Source of the DNA: Bacillota bacterium
GTDB taxonomy: Bacteria; Bacillota_A; Clostridia; Lachnospirales; Lachnospiraceae
NCBI GenBank assembly: GCA_023407175.1
Contig: JAEYMU010000055.1
Coordinates: 29,338 to 93,337 of the forward strand
Length of the DNA stretch: 64,000 nucleotides
Reading direction: 5' to 3'
Shown here: piece by piece, positions 17,285 to 26,028 of the stretch
How positions within the stretch are numbered: position 1 is the stretch's first letter
Layout: each line of letters starts with the position of its first letter
Translations under genes and position numbers: made by a program
Notes under the pieces: generated by a model
Seen by the model: only the letters and a program-made list of their open reading frames with translations
What the model was told of the DNA's origin: nothing
Databases searched by the model: none

Positions 17285-19072
17285 CTATACTGTTGCTTCT
17301 TCATTTATATGGGTGTTTACCTTAATGCTGCCGTCATCGTCCCTGTACAGACCATAAATTTCTGTCCGGGGAAGCACTCCGTCCTTAGGCGCTACCCGCT
17401 CACCATAAATCCGGCGGTCATCATCCGGGTATCGTTTGAAGGGGCCCAGATTTTCCTTGCGAAGCTTTGCCGCCGTGAAGATTGCCCGGGCAGTTTCAAT
17501 CAGGGAAAGCACCTCAAAGCTTCTTGTAAGCTCATGTGCATCTGCCGCCTTCAGCTTGCCTCTGCTGCTTAAAGCATCAATCAGAGCAAGTGCCGTATCG
17601 ATCTTATTATCAGAAAGGGGATAGACTCCAAATATCCCTATAATACTTTGCAGGGTACTTTGGACATTCCTCCATTCCTCTCCGGTCTGGGTGCTTCTTA
17701 TTTCCTCAGCCTTTTGAAGGATTTTTTCAATCTGTTCCTTTCGGGCCCCTGGAATCTCTGAAATCGTCTTGGCCTTTTCGGCCGCCTGAAGTCCTGCTTC
17801 ATACCCAAAGACTACCGCTCCCGGAGCGCACATCTGTCCGGCTCCTCCGATGGCATCACCGGCGGCATAGAGATTGTTTACTGTGGTTTCACATTTGACA
17901 TTGACATAGGCTCCGGTACTGCTGCCGTGAATCGCTACCCGCTTTTTCAGCTGAAAGGGTATTTTCACCTTATGTAAATCAATCTTATCCTCCTTAAGAT
18001 TTTGAAGATACAGCCAGCACTTTCCTTCATGGAACATGCTCCATTTGATGTATTCCACTTCCTCGGCGGTGGCCTCTGCCAGGTCCACATATAGCTGTTT
18101 TCCTTCCGCCATATATTTCCCCATGGATACCTTCTGTCTGGCATACTTATTCATCTGGTCCACATTCTTCTTAAGATAATCCGGCTCATTGATGTCATAA
18201 TCAATGACTCTTTCCACAATGACATTCCCTTCGTCATCTATGACACGCCCTGCCGGCCACCAGGTACCGCCGGGGGCTCCTGCGGTGAAATTAAAGCCCG
18301 GAAATGCCAAGCCGCCGTTTTTGATATAAAACTCCAGATTGACTACCTCCGCTCCGGCATTCATGGCAAGAGTAACACCATAACCGCAATTTGCCGCGCT
18401 TGGACCTTCAAAGAAATCATGGGTGGTATTAAAATTCTCCGATAACCTGGCGGCACCGCCGGAGGTGGCTATAATTGTTGTCTTTGCCTCTACCACCAAC
18501 AGCTTATCCTCTCTGGTGGACAACGCGATTGCACCGGCCGCATTGCCTTGTTCATCCTTTAAGACCTCTATGGCCTGGGCATGGTTTATAATCTGCACTC
18601 CGGCTTTTTGCATCGCCTCTGTCAGCTTCACCTTGACATCTCTTCCCTCAAAATGAAAGCTGGTGGGAACTGTATGAAACTGCGGCACCAGACGGAAGCC
18701 TTCCGCCAGATGGCTTTTCTCATAGCGGAAATTCAGGCCGTATTTTTCAAGGCTAAGAACTCTCTCATAGCTGGTTTCCACAAAATGATCCGTGAGCTCC
18801 TTATTTCCAAGCCCCAGGCCCATTAATTCCACTTCCACCATATCCTTTTTCATAAGCTCTTTGGTATAGCCCACCTTTTCATGCACCGGAGGTACATAGC
18901 TGTAGATATGGTCAAGCCCTGAGCCCGCATTTCCGCTGCGGTAGGTATTGGCCTTCTCAAGAACAATTACCTTTGCTTCATGCTCTCTTGCCTGTAAGGC
19001 AGCCATAGCGCCGGATAATCCGCCACCGATCACAAGAACATCGGTCTGGTATCGCTCAATTGTATAGGACAT
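17285..19072 (-). CDS. FAD-dependent oxidoreductase, AprA/FrdA/SdhA family
   Basis: 595 residues. The N-terminal FAD fold is clear: 'DVLVIGGGLSGAMAALQAR' (~residues 10-28), 'VIVLEKANTYRSGNAGSGLD', and the second FAD motif 'NNLYAAGDAIGGAGQMCAPG' (~residues 395-414). The C-terminal helical domain is of the succinate dehydrogenase type. Length and the ferredoxin partner directly upstream (stop and start adjacent) match AprAB-type pairs. In APS reductase this subunit reduces adenylylsulfate. No sulfate activation genes (CysD/N/C or Sat) lie nearby, so I think it acts on an organic acceptor linked to sulfur salvage. Substrate unproven. Confidence 0.85.
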   Translation of the reverse strand: MSYTIERYQTDVLVIGGGLSGAMAALQAREHEAKVIVLEKANTYRSGNAGSGLDHIYSYVPPVHEKVGYTKELMKKDMVEVELMGLGLGNKELTDHFVETSYERVLSLEKYGLNFRYEKSHLAEGFRLVPQFHTVPTSFHFEGRDVKVKLTEAMQKAGVQIINHAQAIEVLKDEQGNAAGAIALSTREDKLLVVEAKTTIIATSGGAARLSENFNTTHDFFEGPSAANCGYGVTLAMNAGAEVVNLEFYIKNGGLAFPGFNFTAGAPGGTWWPAGRVIDDEGNVIVERVIDYDINEPDYLKKNVDQMNKYARQKVSMGKYMAEGKQLYVDLAEATAEEVEYIKWSMFHEGKCWLYLQNLKEDKIDLHKVKIPFQLKKRVAIHGSSTGAYVNVKCETTVNNLYAAGDAIGGAGQMCAPGAVVFGYEAGLQAAEKAKTISEIPGARKEQIEKILQKAEEIRSTQTGEEWRNVQSTLQSIIGIFGVYPLSDNKIDTALALIDALSSRGKLKAADAHELTRSFEVLSLIETARAIFTAAKLRKENLGPFKRYPDDDRRIYGERVAPKDGVLPRTEIYGLYRDDDGSIKVNTHINEEATV

Positions 19073-19300
19073 TTACTTTCCTCCCTTCCCCAGGATAAAG
19101 ACTGGCTTATTATTCGCATTATAAGTTACCTTAAGCGCCCCAACCGGACAGTCCATCTGACATGCTCCGCAAAGCCAGCATTCCTCCGGATGTGCTACAT
19201 ATACCGTTCCATTCTTGTCTAGCCCATACAGTCCTTCCGGACATCGTTCATAACAGATTTTACAATTGATACATTTGTTGTAATCAATTATGGAAGCCAT
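19073..19300 (-). CDS. AprB-like ferredoxin with two [4Fe-4S] clusters
   Basis: 75 residues from ATG 19300, the start with AAGGAG at proper distance (8 nt); GTG 19309 and ATG 19306 are too close to that site. Two cluster motifs are 'CINCKICYERCP' and 'CWLCGACQMDCP'. The short C-terminal tail 'VTYNANNKPVFILGKGGK' resembles AprB-type subunits but is much shorter than true AprB. It is first in the operon, one base before the flavoprotein gene. It would pass electrons to the FAD subunit. Confidence 0.88.
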   Translation of the reverse strand: MASIIDYNKCINCKICYERCPEGLYGLDKNGTVYVAHPEECWLCGACQMDCPVGALKVTYNANNKPVFILGKGGK

Positions 19301-19325
19301 TTCCATCACTCCTTACTCTTTATAC

Positions 19326-19414
19326 AATACATATATGTATTATATGTTTTTATTGTAATTTTTATTTTATAGCACTGGTTTGCATATGTCAATACATTCT
19401 TTACATATATGAAT
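19326..19414 (-). promoter_or_regulatory. Sigma-A promoter of the sulfur operon with CATATATG palindromes
   Basis: Minus strand: -35 TTGACA (19387-19392), 17-nt spacer, -10 TAAAAT (19364-19369). A perfect 16-bp palindrome AATACATATATGTATT lies at 19326-19341, about 22 nt past the -10. A related imperfect site ACATATATGAAT lies upstream of the -35 at 19403-19414. The downstream palindrome matches the one at 7999-8016 in core and position. Confidence 0.75.
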
Positions 19415-19593
19415 AATATGGTATTGGCATCCTAATATTCTATGGTATATCTTTCCAACCCCGATATTTCAATAAACTTTCACAATTGAAACACAAACTA
19501 TCCACACACCTTCCATAATATTATAGCTAATAAATACCTTACTTACTAAATACCTGCAACACTACAAGATAAAGGAAAAGCGAGGACCCCAAC

Positions 19594-21834
19594 ATGAAAA
19601 ATGGAAAAGAGACAAAAGCTAAAAAAACCTTCTTCTCACTTAAGGCAAAAATCGCCTTGCTATGCACATGCTCCATACTAATTGCAGTTACTGTTAATTT
19701 TATCTTCATGTTCAATGCAAGCAAAAATGCAATCACGGACAGCACTGAGATCATGATGAAGGACCTGGCTTCTTCCTATAGCAGCAACATCTCCGAGGCT
19801 GTACAGCAGGCCAGCCAGTCGGCCAATTTTATCATGAGCTCCTCCTCCATCACCGATTATGTTAATTCGGGTGGTACCAAGGAAGCTGAAGCAGTTGAAG
19901 AATTGGTCAATCTATTTTTAAGCAGCAATTCCTCCAATGAAGATATTACCATTGTCGATGCGGACGGCAAGGTTCTTTACAGTACCGACAGCAGTCTGAC
20001 CGGTCAGGATATCTCAGAAGAAGATTATTTTACAAATATGGTATCAAGCGGTCTTAGCAGCCAGGGCGATGTATTTGTATCCGATAGCTCCGGAGAAGCC
20101 TGTGTCACCTTTGCTATCCCTCTTCGTACCGATTTGCAGGGAAATATTCCGACCAGCATCACAGGTACTGCTCCAACTGATACTGGAACAACGGGTACTA
20201 CTGCCTCTTCCACAGAGACCGGCACCCCCTCTCCCGCGGCTGATACCACGATGCAGACAGAAGCTCCTGCTACCGGCAGCGCTGGAATTGAATCCGGTCT
20301 TGGAGCACAGGCAACGGCCGTTACAGAATTTACAGGAGCTATCATCACCTCGGTGAAGGTCTCCGCCTTCAGCAGTATCCTTGAGGGTGCCAAGGCTGGA
20401 AGCTATGACAGCAGCTATGCTTTTCTTCTTGACTCCTCAGGTAATTTTATCTATCATCCGGATGAAAGCCTGATTGGAACCACCGTTGATATTACCAGCA
20501 TCAATGACCTGATTGCACAGGTTGCAAACGGAACAAATGCAGAATCCGGCACAATTACCTACACCTATAACGGTACGGAAGAATATGCCTCCTACACCGT
20601 GAATTCAGATAATCACTGGATATTATTTGTGGCTGCCGACCAATCCGAGGTGTTGGAATCACTGAATGTAGTAGCTACTAATACTATATTAATCAGTATC
20701 CTGCTGGTATTAATCTTAAGCCTGGCTGCCTACCTGCTTACCGGCACCTTAACAAAGTCCATCCGGCATATTACCAAATTAATCAATAAAACAGCAGAGC
20801 TTGATTTTACTGAGGATAATACCTTTTCCCATCTGTCCCTGCGAAAGGATGAAACCGGTGAGATGAGCCGCGCCATCGAAAAGATGCGCAATTCCTTAAA
20901 AACGATGATTACCCATATCAGCAATGTCTCCGGCAAGATATCAGAAGCCTCCAGCAGCCTGGATCAAATCGCACATGCGGTTAACGATCATGCTTCTGAT
21001 AATTCAGCCACGGCACAGGAGCTGTCAGCCGGTATGCAGGAGACTGCGGCCACCACCGAACAGATTTATGGAACAATTGAACAGATTGGTAATAACTCCA
21101 GAGATATTACCGAGCATGTATCCCACGGTACCAAGCTATCCACGGATTTAATGCACCAGGCTTCGGTTCTGAAGGGAAGTACCTCCGAGGCCACCGCTAA
21201 GACCAAACAAATTTATGAAGAGGTCAAACAAAAAACGGACTCTGCCATCGAACAATCAAAGGCAGTTGAAAAAATCAGCCTGCTCTCCCAGACCATTAAG
21301 GATATCGCCGGTCAGACAAGCCTGCTTGCCTTGAATGCTTCCATTGAGGCCGCCCGTGCCGGTGACAAGGGCAGCGGCTTCTCGGTTGTCGCCAGTGAAA
21401 TCGGTAATCTGGCAAACCAGTCAAGTAAAACCGTCGCCCACATCACTGAGGTAGTAGCAGAGGTATATCAGGCAGTGGACAATATGTCAAAGAGTCTGGA
21501 ACAAACTCTTCAATTTTTGGAAACCAATGTTATTCCGGATTATAATAACTTCTTAAACAGCAGTGAGGAATACTACAGCGGAGCCGGCACGATGAATGAA
21601 ACCATGGAAAATATCCAAAAGCAGATCGATATGCTGAACTCGAATGTACAGGGCATCTCCGAATCCATCGCTGAAATCAATACGATGGTCAGCGATTCCT
21701 CCAAGGGAGTAAATGACGTGGCAGAAAGCAATACCAATATCGTATCCCTGACCGGCAATACCCAGTCGATGGCTAAGGAAAGCACCCAGTATGCAGTGAG
21801 CCTGAAAGAAATCGTAGAGAAATTCAAGCTGTAA
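19594..21834 (+). CDS. Methyl-accepting chemotaxis protein with dCache sensor
   Basis: 746 residues: TM1 (~residues 18-40), an extracytoplasmic dCache-type sensor (~45-360), TM2 (~362-386), HAMP (~388-445) and a signalling domain ending near 745. The hairpin tip reads '[21 protein letters not shown]' in part, with '[16 protein letters not shown]'. It senses a small ligand outside and controls CheA. The sensor is interrupted at ~186-240 by a Thr/Ser/Ala/Pro-rich low-complexity insert ('[19 protein letters not shown]'). The gene is monocistronic and divergent from the sulfur operon; a functional link is possible but unproven. Confidence 0.93.
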   Translation: MKNGKETKAKKTFFSLKAKIALLCTCSILIAVTVNFIFMFNASKNAITDSTEIMMKDLASSYSSNISEAVQQASQSANFIMSSSSITDYVNSGGTKEAEAVEELVNLFLSSNSSNEDITIVDADGKVLYSTDSSLTGQDISEEDYFTNMVSSGLSSQGDVFVSDSSGEACVTFAIPLRTDLQGNIPTSITGTAPTDTGTTGTTASSTETGTPSPAADTTMQTEAPATGSAGIESGLGAQATAVTEFTGAIITSVKVSAFSSILEGAKAGSYDSSYAFLLDSSGNFIYHPDESLIGTTVDITSINDLIAQVANGTNAESGTITYTYNGTEEYASYTVNSDNHWILFVAADQSEVLESLNVVATNTILISILLVLILSLAAYLLTGTLTKSIRHITKLINKTAELDFTEDNTFSHLSLRKDETGEMSRAIEKMRNSLKTMITHISNVSGKISEASSSLDQIAHAVNDHASDNSATAQELSAGMQETAATTEQIYGTIEQIGNNSRDITEHVSHGTKLSTDLMHQASVLKGSTSEATAKTKQIYEEVKQKTDSAIEQSKAVEKISLLSQTIKDIAGQTSLLALNASIEAARAGDKGSGFSVVASEIGNLANQSSKTVAHITEVVAEVYQAVDNMSKSLEQTLQFLETNVIPDYNNFLNSSEEYYSGAGTMNETMENIQKQIDMLNSNVQGISESIAEINTMVSDSSKGVNDVAESNTNIVSLTGNTQSMAKESTQYAVSLKEIVEKFKL

Positions 21835-21879
21835 CCCAGCAACACTGTCCCTATCCCTTCTATCTATAATAAAGGTAAA

Positions 21880-21925
21880 TAATTGCGAAACTCATAATGC
21901 ACAAAACATTATGGTTTCGCAATTT
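21880..21925 (+). terminator. Intrinsic terminator after the chemoreceptor gene
   Basis: AATTGCGAAACTCATAATG (21881-21899) pairs with CATTATGGTTTCGCAATT (21907-21924), one bulge or mismatch in the middle, followed by TCCTATTT. Confidence 0.85.
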
Positions 21926-21952
21926 CCTATTTAAAACGAGTTGAAAAGATAA

Positions 21953-21981
21953 TTGATTATTTTGAATACTTATAATATAAT
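21953..21981 (+). promoter_or_regulatory. Sigma-A promoter of the aspartokinase gene
   Basis: -35 TTGATT (21953-21958), 17-nt spacer, -10 TATAAT (21976-21981). The transcript leader of about 50 nt is too short for a lysine riboswitch. Confidence 0.7.
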
Positions 21982-22039
21982 GTAAAATAAATTCGTAATA
22001 ATACAGCGCGATCAGTTATGCGTAGAAAGAGGATAGGAT

Positions 22040-23356
22040 ATGAATGATACGAAAGTGGTTAAATTTGGCGGCAGTTCACTGGCTGATGCGAATCAGTTCA
22101 GGAAGGTAGCAGATATTATCCGTGCAGACAAAACAAGACGTTTTGTTGTTGCTTCTGCCCCCGGTAAACGTTTCTCCGAGGATATTAAAATTACCGACAT
22201 GCTTTATAGCTGCTATGACAAAGCCTCCAAGGGTGAGAATTTTGATCAGGATTTCCAGGCAATTGAAGAACGTTATAATTCGATTATAAAGGACCTAAGT
22301 CTTGATTTAACACTTGAAGAGGAATTCAAGTATATAAAGGCTTCCTTTGCACATAGTGCGGGACGCGATTATGCGGCAAGCCGCGGTGAATATTTAAACA
22401 GTATCGTGCTGGCAAAATACCTTGACTTTCCCTTCCTTGATACTGTAGGCCTGCTTTATTTTAATGAAAGCGGTGAGTTTGACCTGGAAAGAACCATTTC
22501 AAAGCTTGGTCCGAAGCTCGCTGAAATGGAAAATGCAGTAATTCCAGGCTTCTATGGCAGCATGCCCAACGACACCATCAAAACCTTCTCCCGCGGCGGT
22601 TCGGATGTAACCGGCTCCATTGTTGCCAGAGCTGTAAATGCACAGCTATATGAAAACTGGACCGATGTCAGCGGCTTCTTAATCTGTGATCCTAAGGTTG
22701 TAAAGAACCCGAAGCCAATTACCACGATTACCTATCGGGAGCTTAGAGAATTATCCTATATGGGTGCAACCGTACTGCATGAGGATGCCATATTTCCGGT
22801 TCGTACCATGGGCATTCCGATTAATATCAAGAACACCAACCATCCTGAGGATCCCGGCACTATGATCGTATCCCAGACGGTTGACAGCAGCAAATACATC
22901 ATCACCGGTATCGCAGGCAAGAAGGGCTTCTCAGTTATCAATATTGAGAAGGACATGATGAACAGTATGGTGGGCTTTGGCCGTAATGTACTGCGTGCTC
23001 TGGAAAAAAGCAATCTTTGCTTTGAACATATGCCCTCCGGAATTGATACCTTAAGCGTTATCGTCAATACCGAATCCATCAAGGGCAAGGAAAAAACCGT
23101 ATTGGATGAAATCGTCACCAGAACACATCCTGATCATATCGAGATTGAGGATAATCTCGCATTAATCGCTGTTGTAGGCAGGGGAATGAGAAAGGCCAGA
23201 GGTACAGCGGCAAGAATTTTCTCTGCTCTTGCACAGGCCAAGGTTAATATCAAAATGATCGACCAGGGCTCCTCCGAATTAAGCATCATCATCGGTGTAT
23301 CCGAGGAAGATTTTGAGGAAGCAACCAAGGCAATTTACAATATATTTGTACAATAA
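22040..23356 (+). CDS. Aspartate kinase
   Basis: 438 residues, GAAAGAGGAT before ATG. It phosphorylates L-aspartate at the head of the Lys/Thr/Met/DAP pathway. The N-terminus 'VVKFGGSSLAD' is the kinase signature, with 'FSRGGSDVTGSIVARAVNA' for the catalytic and substrate site and 'NWTDVSGFLICDPKVV'. Two ACT domains occupy ~310-438 ('VNIKMIDQGSSELSIIIGV'), indicating amino-acid feedback. The form resembles the clostridial monofunctional class. It is monocistronic with its own promoter and terminator. Confidence 0.93.
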   Translation: MNDTKVVKFGGSSLADANQFRKVADIIRADKTRRFVVASAPGKRFSEDIKITDMLYSCYDKASKGENFDQDFQAIEERYNSIIKDLSLDLTLEEEFKYIKASFAHSAGRDYAASRGEYLNSIVLAKYLDFPFLDTVGLLYFNESGEFDLERTISKLGPKLAEMENAVIPGFYGSMPNDTIKTFSRGGSDVTGSIVARAVNAQLYENWTDVSGFLICDPKVVKNPKPITTITYRELRELSYMGATVLHEDAIFPVRTMGIPINIKNTNHPEDPGTMIVSQTVDSSKYIITGIAGKKGFSVINIEKDMMNSMVGFGRNVLRALEKSNLCFEHMPSGIDTLSVIVNTESIKGKEKTVLDEIVTRTHPDHIEIEDNLALIAVVGRGMRKARGTAARIFSALAQAKVNIKMIDQGSSELSIIIGVSEEDFEEATKAIYNIFVQ

Positions 23357-23374
23357 TCGTTATTTCTATGTTAT

Positions 23375-23418
23375 AAAACCTCCCGGATCAGGCCGCTAAG
23401 CCTAATCCGGGAGGTTTT
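23375..23418. terminator. Bidirectional terminator between aspartokinase and the GAF protein
   Basis: AAAACCTCCCGGATCAGGC (from 23375) pairs with GCCTAATCCGGGAGGTTTT (to 23418), with one mismatch. It is flanked by A and T runs and sits between convergent genes. Confidence 0.9.
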
Positions 23419-23431
23419 GCTTTTCTCATTT

Positions 23432-23989
23432 TTAATTTGCTTGGGAAATTTGCTTTTGCAGAATACTGTTCTCAATAGCAACCCCGATATGATTGCTGAT
23501 GGAGGAAAGAAACCTCATATGGTATCCGGTAAAATAATTCATTTCCTTATGCTGTATTGCAATAAAACCCAGTAGTCTGTCCTCTACCTTAATCGGAACA
23601 CCCAGAACGGAATAGACACTCTCCTCCTCCGATTTATCAGCATAAACCGGAGTCTCACTGTGAATGATAAATTCCTCCTGATTATGCGCCAGGATCAGCT
23701 GTTTCTCTTCCTCTGTAAAGGAGTAGTTCATATTCCGGGCAGCCGCCCCCAGCCCTTCCTTCCCCGCAATATAAATCGTCGAATATTTCGCTCCGAATAC
23801 CCCCACGATCATATCATTGATAATTGAAAACAGGTTTGGGTCCTTAATATACTTATTTATGTACTTACTTACCTCCAGAAGATTCGTAATTACATTTAGC
23901 TTATTCTCCAACTCGATTACTTTCTGTGATAAATCATAAATTGTTTTTTCTGTAAAATGCTGATACTTGTCAAATTGTTCCTGATCCAT
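23432..23989 (-). CDS. GAF-domain protein
   Basis: 185 residues. Residues ~8-38 are a predicted coiled coil ('IYDLSQKVIELENKLNVIT'), followed by one GAF domain (~40-180) with 'VFGAKYSTIYI', 'SVLGVPIKVEDRLLGFIAIQH' and 'LSSISNHIGVAIENSILQKQI'. There is no attached output domain, so it probably senses a small molecule or redox state and acts through protein contacts. It is monocistronic. Ligand unknown. Confidence 0.85.
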   Translation of the reverse strand: MDQEQFDKYQHFTEKTIYDLSQKVIELENKLNVITNLLEVSKYINKYIKDPNLFSIINDMIVGVFGAKYSTIYIAGKEGLGAAARNMNYSFTEEEKQLILAHNQEEFIIHSETPVYADKSEEESVYSVLGVPIKVEDRLLGFIAIQHKEMNYFTGYHMRFLSSISNHIGVAIENSILQKQISQAN

Positions 23990-24247
23990 AGACCTTCTCC
24001 TCCTGCAATTTATACTCCCTTTTCGTTATGGCTTCTGTACAAGGACATTTTATCATATTCTGTATTTTTTTACTATCTTGAAATACACATCTAAGAAAAA
24101 ATCAATAAAATTTTTTAGAATAATTGAAGATTTCTGTGTTGTACTTTCGTTTATATTAATGTAACAAATGGAACAGAAAGGATGTATCAATAACATTCCA
24201 AAGAAACTGCATTCCATGCCGTAATCCTAGCAGACTGGAGGTATCAA

Positions 24248-24367
24248 ATGAAATTTTTTAAATTAATATCCGTAGTAACCCTATTTATATTATCCCTATC
24301 CGTCATTAAAAAACTGATCATGTGTATGAAAAAGAAGAAAAAAAACCGTATGGCCAAATTAGCATAA
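24248..24367 (+). CDS. Small single-pass membrane peptide (39 aa)
   Basis: ATG at 24248 with GGAGGT 7 nt upstream. It encodes 39 residues: one hydrophobic helix ('FKLISVVTLFILSLSVI', ~4-20), then a strongly basic tail ('KKKKKNRMAKLA'). The ribosome site and hydrophobic-then-basic layout argue for a real gene. It lies between the GAF gene and the sigma operon in an otherwise empty stretch. Function unknown. Confidence 0.5.
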   Translation: MKFFKLISVVTLFILSLSVIKKLIMCMKKKKKNRMAKLA

Positions 24368-24460
24368 CCGCATTATAATATTTCTTCAAAATTGAAGATA
24401 AATAGATTATACTATCGTTATAATGCCTGTACGGTGATGAATACATGAAGGGAGGCGGAA

Positions 24461-24979
24461 ATAATCAGCAATGAGCAATATTATGAATATTTGATCGACA
24501 CCTATCAAAACCTGATTTACTCGATTTGCTATAAGATTGTCAGAGACTATTTTGATGCTGAGGACCTTGTCCAGGAAACCTTCATTTCCGCCTATAAACA
24601 CCTGTCCACCTTTGACCGACAGCATGAGAAGGCCTGGCTATGCCGGATAGCCACCAATAAATGCCTTGACTATCTGAAACGTTCCGACCGGCATAGCATT
24701 CCAACAGGAGAAGAATACTTCGTTACACAGACTGACAACACACCCTCACCGGAGGAAAGCGTTCTGGAGCTGGAGATAAAAAAACAACTGGCCGAACGCT
24801 GTAACAAACTAAAACCTCCGTACCGGGAGATTGCACTGGACTATTTCTACAGTGAATTGTCCGCAGCCGAAATTGCCGCTAATACAGGCAAGAACCTTAA
24901 GACCGTCCAAACCCAGATCTACCGGGCCAGGGCATTACTTCAGAAAACATACCGAAAGGGGGCTTACAGCAGTGAATGA
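24461..24979 (+). CDS. ECF-type RNA polymerase sigma factor (apparent non-AUG start)
   Basis: Region 2 ('FDAEDLVQETFISAYKHL', 'AWLCRIATNKCLDYLKR') and region 4 ('PYREIALDYFYSELSAAEIA' then 'KTVQTQIYRARALLQK') are clear. The frame is closed by TGA at 24446. GGGAGG lies at 24450-24455, yet the only in-frame starts are ATA 24461 (5 nt away), ATC 24464 (8 nt) or TTG 24491 (no ribosome site). Residues encoded from 24464 ('SNEQYYEYLIDTYQ') look like the family's normal N-terminus, so I place the start at 24461 or 24464. The anti-sigma gene overlaps by 8 nt. Confidence 0.85.
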   Translation: MISNEQYYEYLIDTYQNLIYSICYKIVRDYFDAEDLVQETFISAYKHLSTFDRQHEKAWLCRIATNKCLDYLKRSDRHSIPTGEEYFVTQTDNTPSPEESVLELEIKKQLAERCNKLKPPYREIALDYFYSELSAAEIAANTGKNLKTVQTQIYRARALLQKTYRKGAYSSE

Positions 24980-25475
24980 AAAAGAACATATCTCCCAAGA
25001 AGCTTTTGAGGCTTTTCAGCAAGATCAGATGAATCCATCCGAACGGGAATTATTCCTTAGCCATATCTGCTCCTGTGACTTTTGTGCCGACAGGTTTACG
25101 GCATGTATGGAAGAAGAAATCATAGCCGCCCCCAGAGATATGAAGGAAAATCTATTAAGGGCCGTACGAAAGCCGGAGGTACAACTGGCCATCCGGGTGC
25201 GTGAGACCTCAAAACGCCTGCAGCTTTTCATCTACAGCCTTAAGGTATGCACCGTTACCGTCTGTGCCCTGCTGCTTATGCTATTTACCATGAATGCACC
25301 GGCAGTATCGGATATTCTGCAAACCACCGGCAGTATTAAGACAGAAGCAACCGATAAAATGGATCGTGGTTCCCTGTCTTCCTTTATACAAAACGGTATC
25401 AATAAAATCGGCAGCGGCATTGTAGATTTTTCCAATAATTTATTTGATAAGGAGGTAACTGACAATGATCAGTAA
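24972..25475 (+). CDS. Anti-sigma factor with ZAS-type zinc motif and one membrane helix
   Basis: 167 residues from GTG 24972, chosen because it overlaps the sigma stop by 8 nt and has AAAGGGGG upstream; the longer frame lies inside sigma coding sequence. An N-terminal cytoplasmic domain holds 'HICSCDFC' (H-x3-C-x2-C, the zinc anti-sigma motif). One transmembrane helix at ~88-108 ('TVTVCALLLMLFTMNAPAV') precedes an extracytoplasmic tail of ~60 residues. It would hold the preceding sigma factor inactive at the membrane until an envelope signal arrives. Confidence 0.85.
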   Translation: MNEKEHISQEAFEAFQQDQMNPSERELFLSHICSCDFCADRFTACMEEEIIAAPRDMKENLLRAVRKPEVQLAIRVRETSKRLQLFIYSLKVCTVTVCALLLMLFTMNAPAVSDILQTTGSIKTEATDKMDRGSLSSFIQNGINKIGSGIVDFSNNLFDKEVTDNDQ

Positions 25476-26028
25476 AAAGAACAGTTTTTTAACCTTTTGT
25501 TTTTCATTCTTACCTGGTGCAGGGCAAATGTATATGGGCTTCATGAAGCGTGGTGTCAGTCTGATGTCCGGCTTCTTCCTGATAATATTCTTCACCGTCT
25601 GGTTTGAGATGCCCCTATTTGTATTTGCTGCAATCGTACTATGGTTCTATGCCTTTTTTGACACCTTTAATCTGCGCGCCACTCCGGATGATGAATTCTA
25701 CGCCATAGAGGACAAATATATATTCTTCCCGGGCATTGCAAAGGAAGGCTCTGACATCCTTAAAGGGAAATACCGTCAGGTATTGGCACTTGGATTAATC
25801 CTCTTCGGTACTGTGCTTCTGTGGCATAATATCATTGATCTGTTCGGTTCAATCCTGCCGGACCAGGTACGGCAAATTATCCGGGACTTCGGATATTATT
25901 TCCCGCAGCTTCTGGTTGGCTTTGCAATTATTGCACTCGGTGTTTACCTGATTACCGGTAAGAAAAAGGAGCTGGATGCTATGGACCGCATCAACGAGCT
26001 CGAAGATAAGGGAGGTTACGACAAATGA
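25465..26028 (+). CDS. TM2-like multi-pass membrane protein in the sigma operon
   Basis: 187 residues, GGAGGTAACTGACA before ATG 25465, overlapping the anti-sigma gene by 11 nt. The N-terminal 'FCFSFLPGAGQMYMGFMKRG' is a TM2-type motif (PGxGxxYxG). About five hydrophobic helices follow. The central loop 'TPDDEFYAIEDKYIFF' is cytoplasmic or surface. It is probably under control of the ECF sigma factor. Function unknown. Confidence 0.75.
   Translation: MISKKNSFLTFCFSFLPGAGQMYMGFMKRGVSLMSGFFLIIFFTVWFEMPLFVFAAIVLWFYAFFDTFNLRATPDDEFYAIEDKYIFFPGIAKEGSDILKGKYRQVLALGLILFGTVLLWHNIIDLFGSILPDQVRQIIRDFGYYFPQLLVGFAIIALGVYLITGKKKELDAMDRINELEDKGGYDK

Noticed and set aside
21925..22039. Lysine riboswitch before aspartokinase
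   Set aside because: The consensus promoter leaves only ~50 nt of leader.
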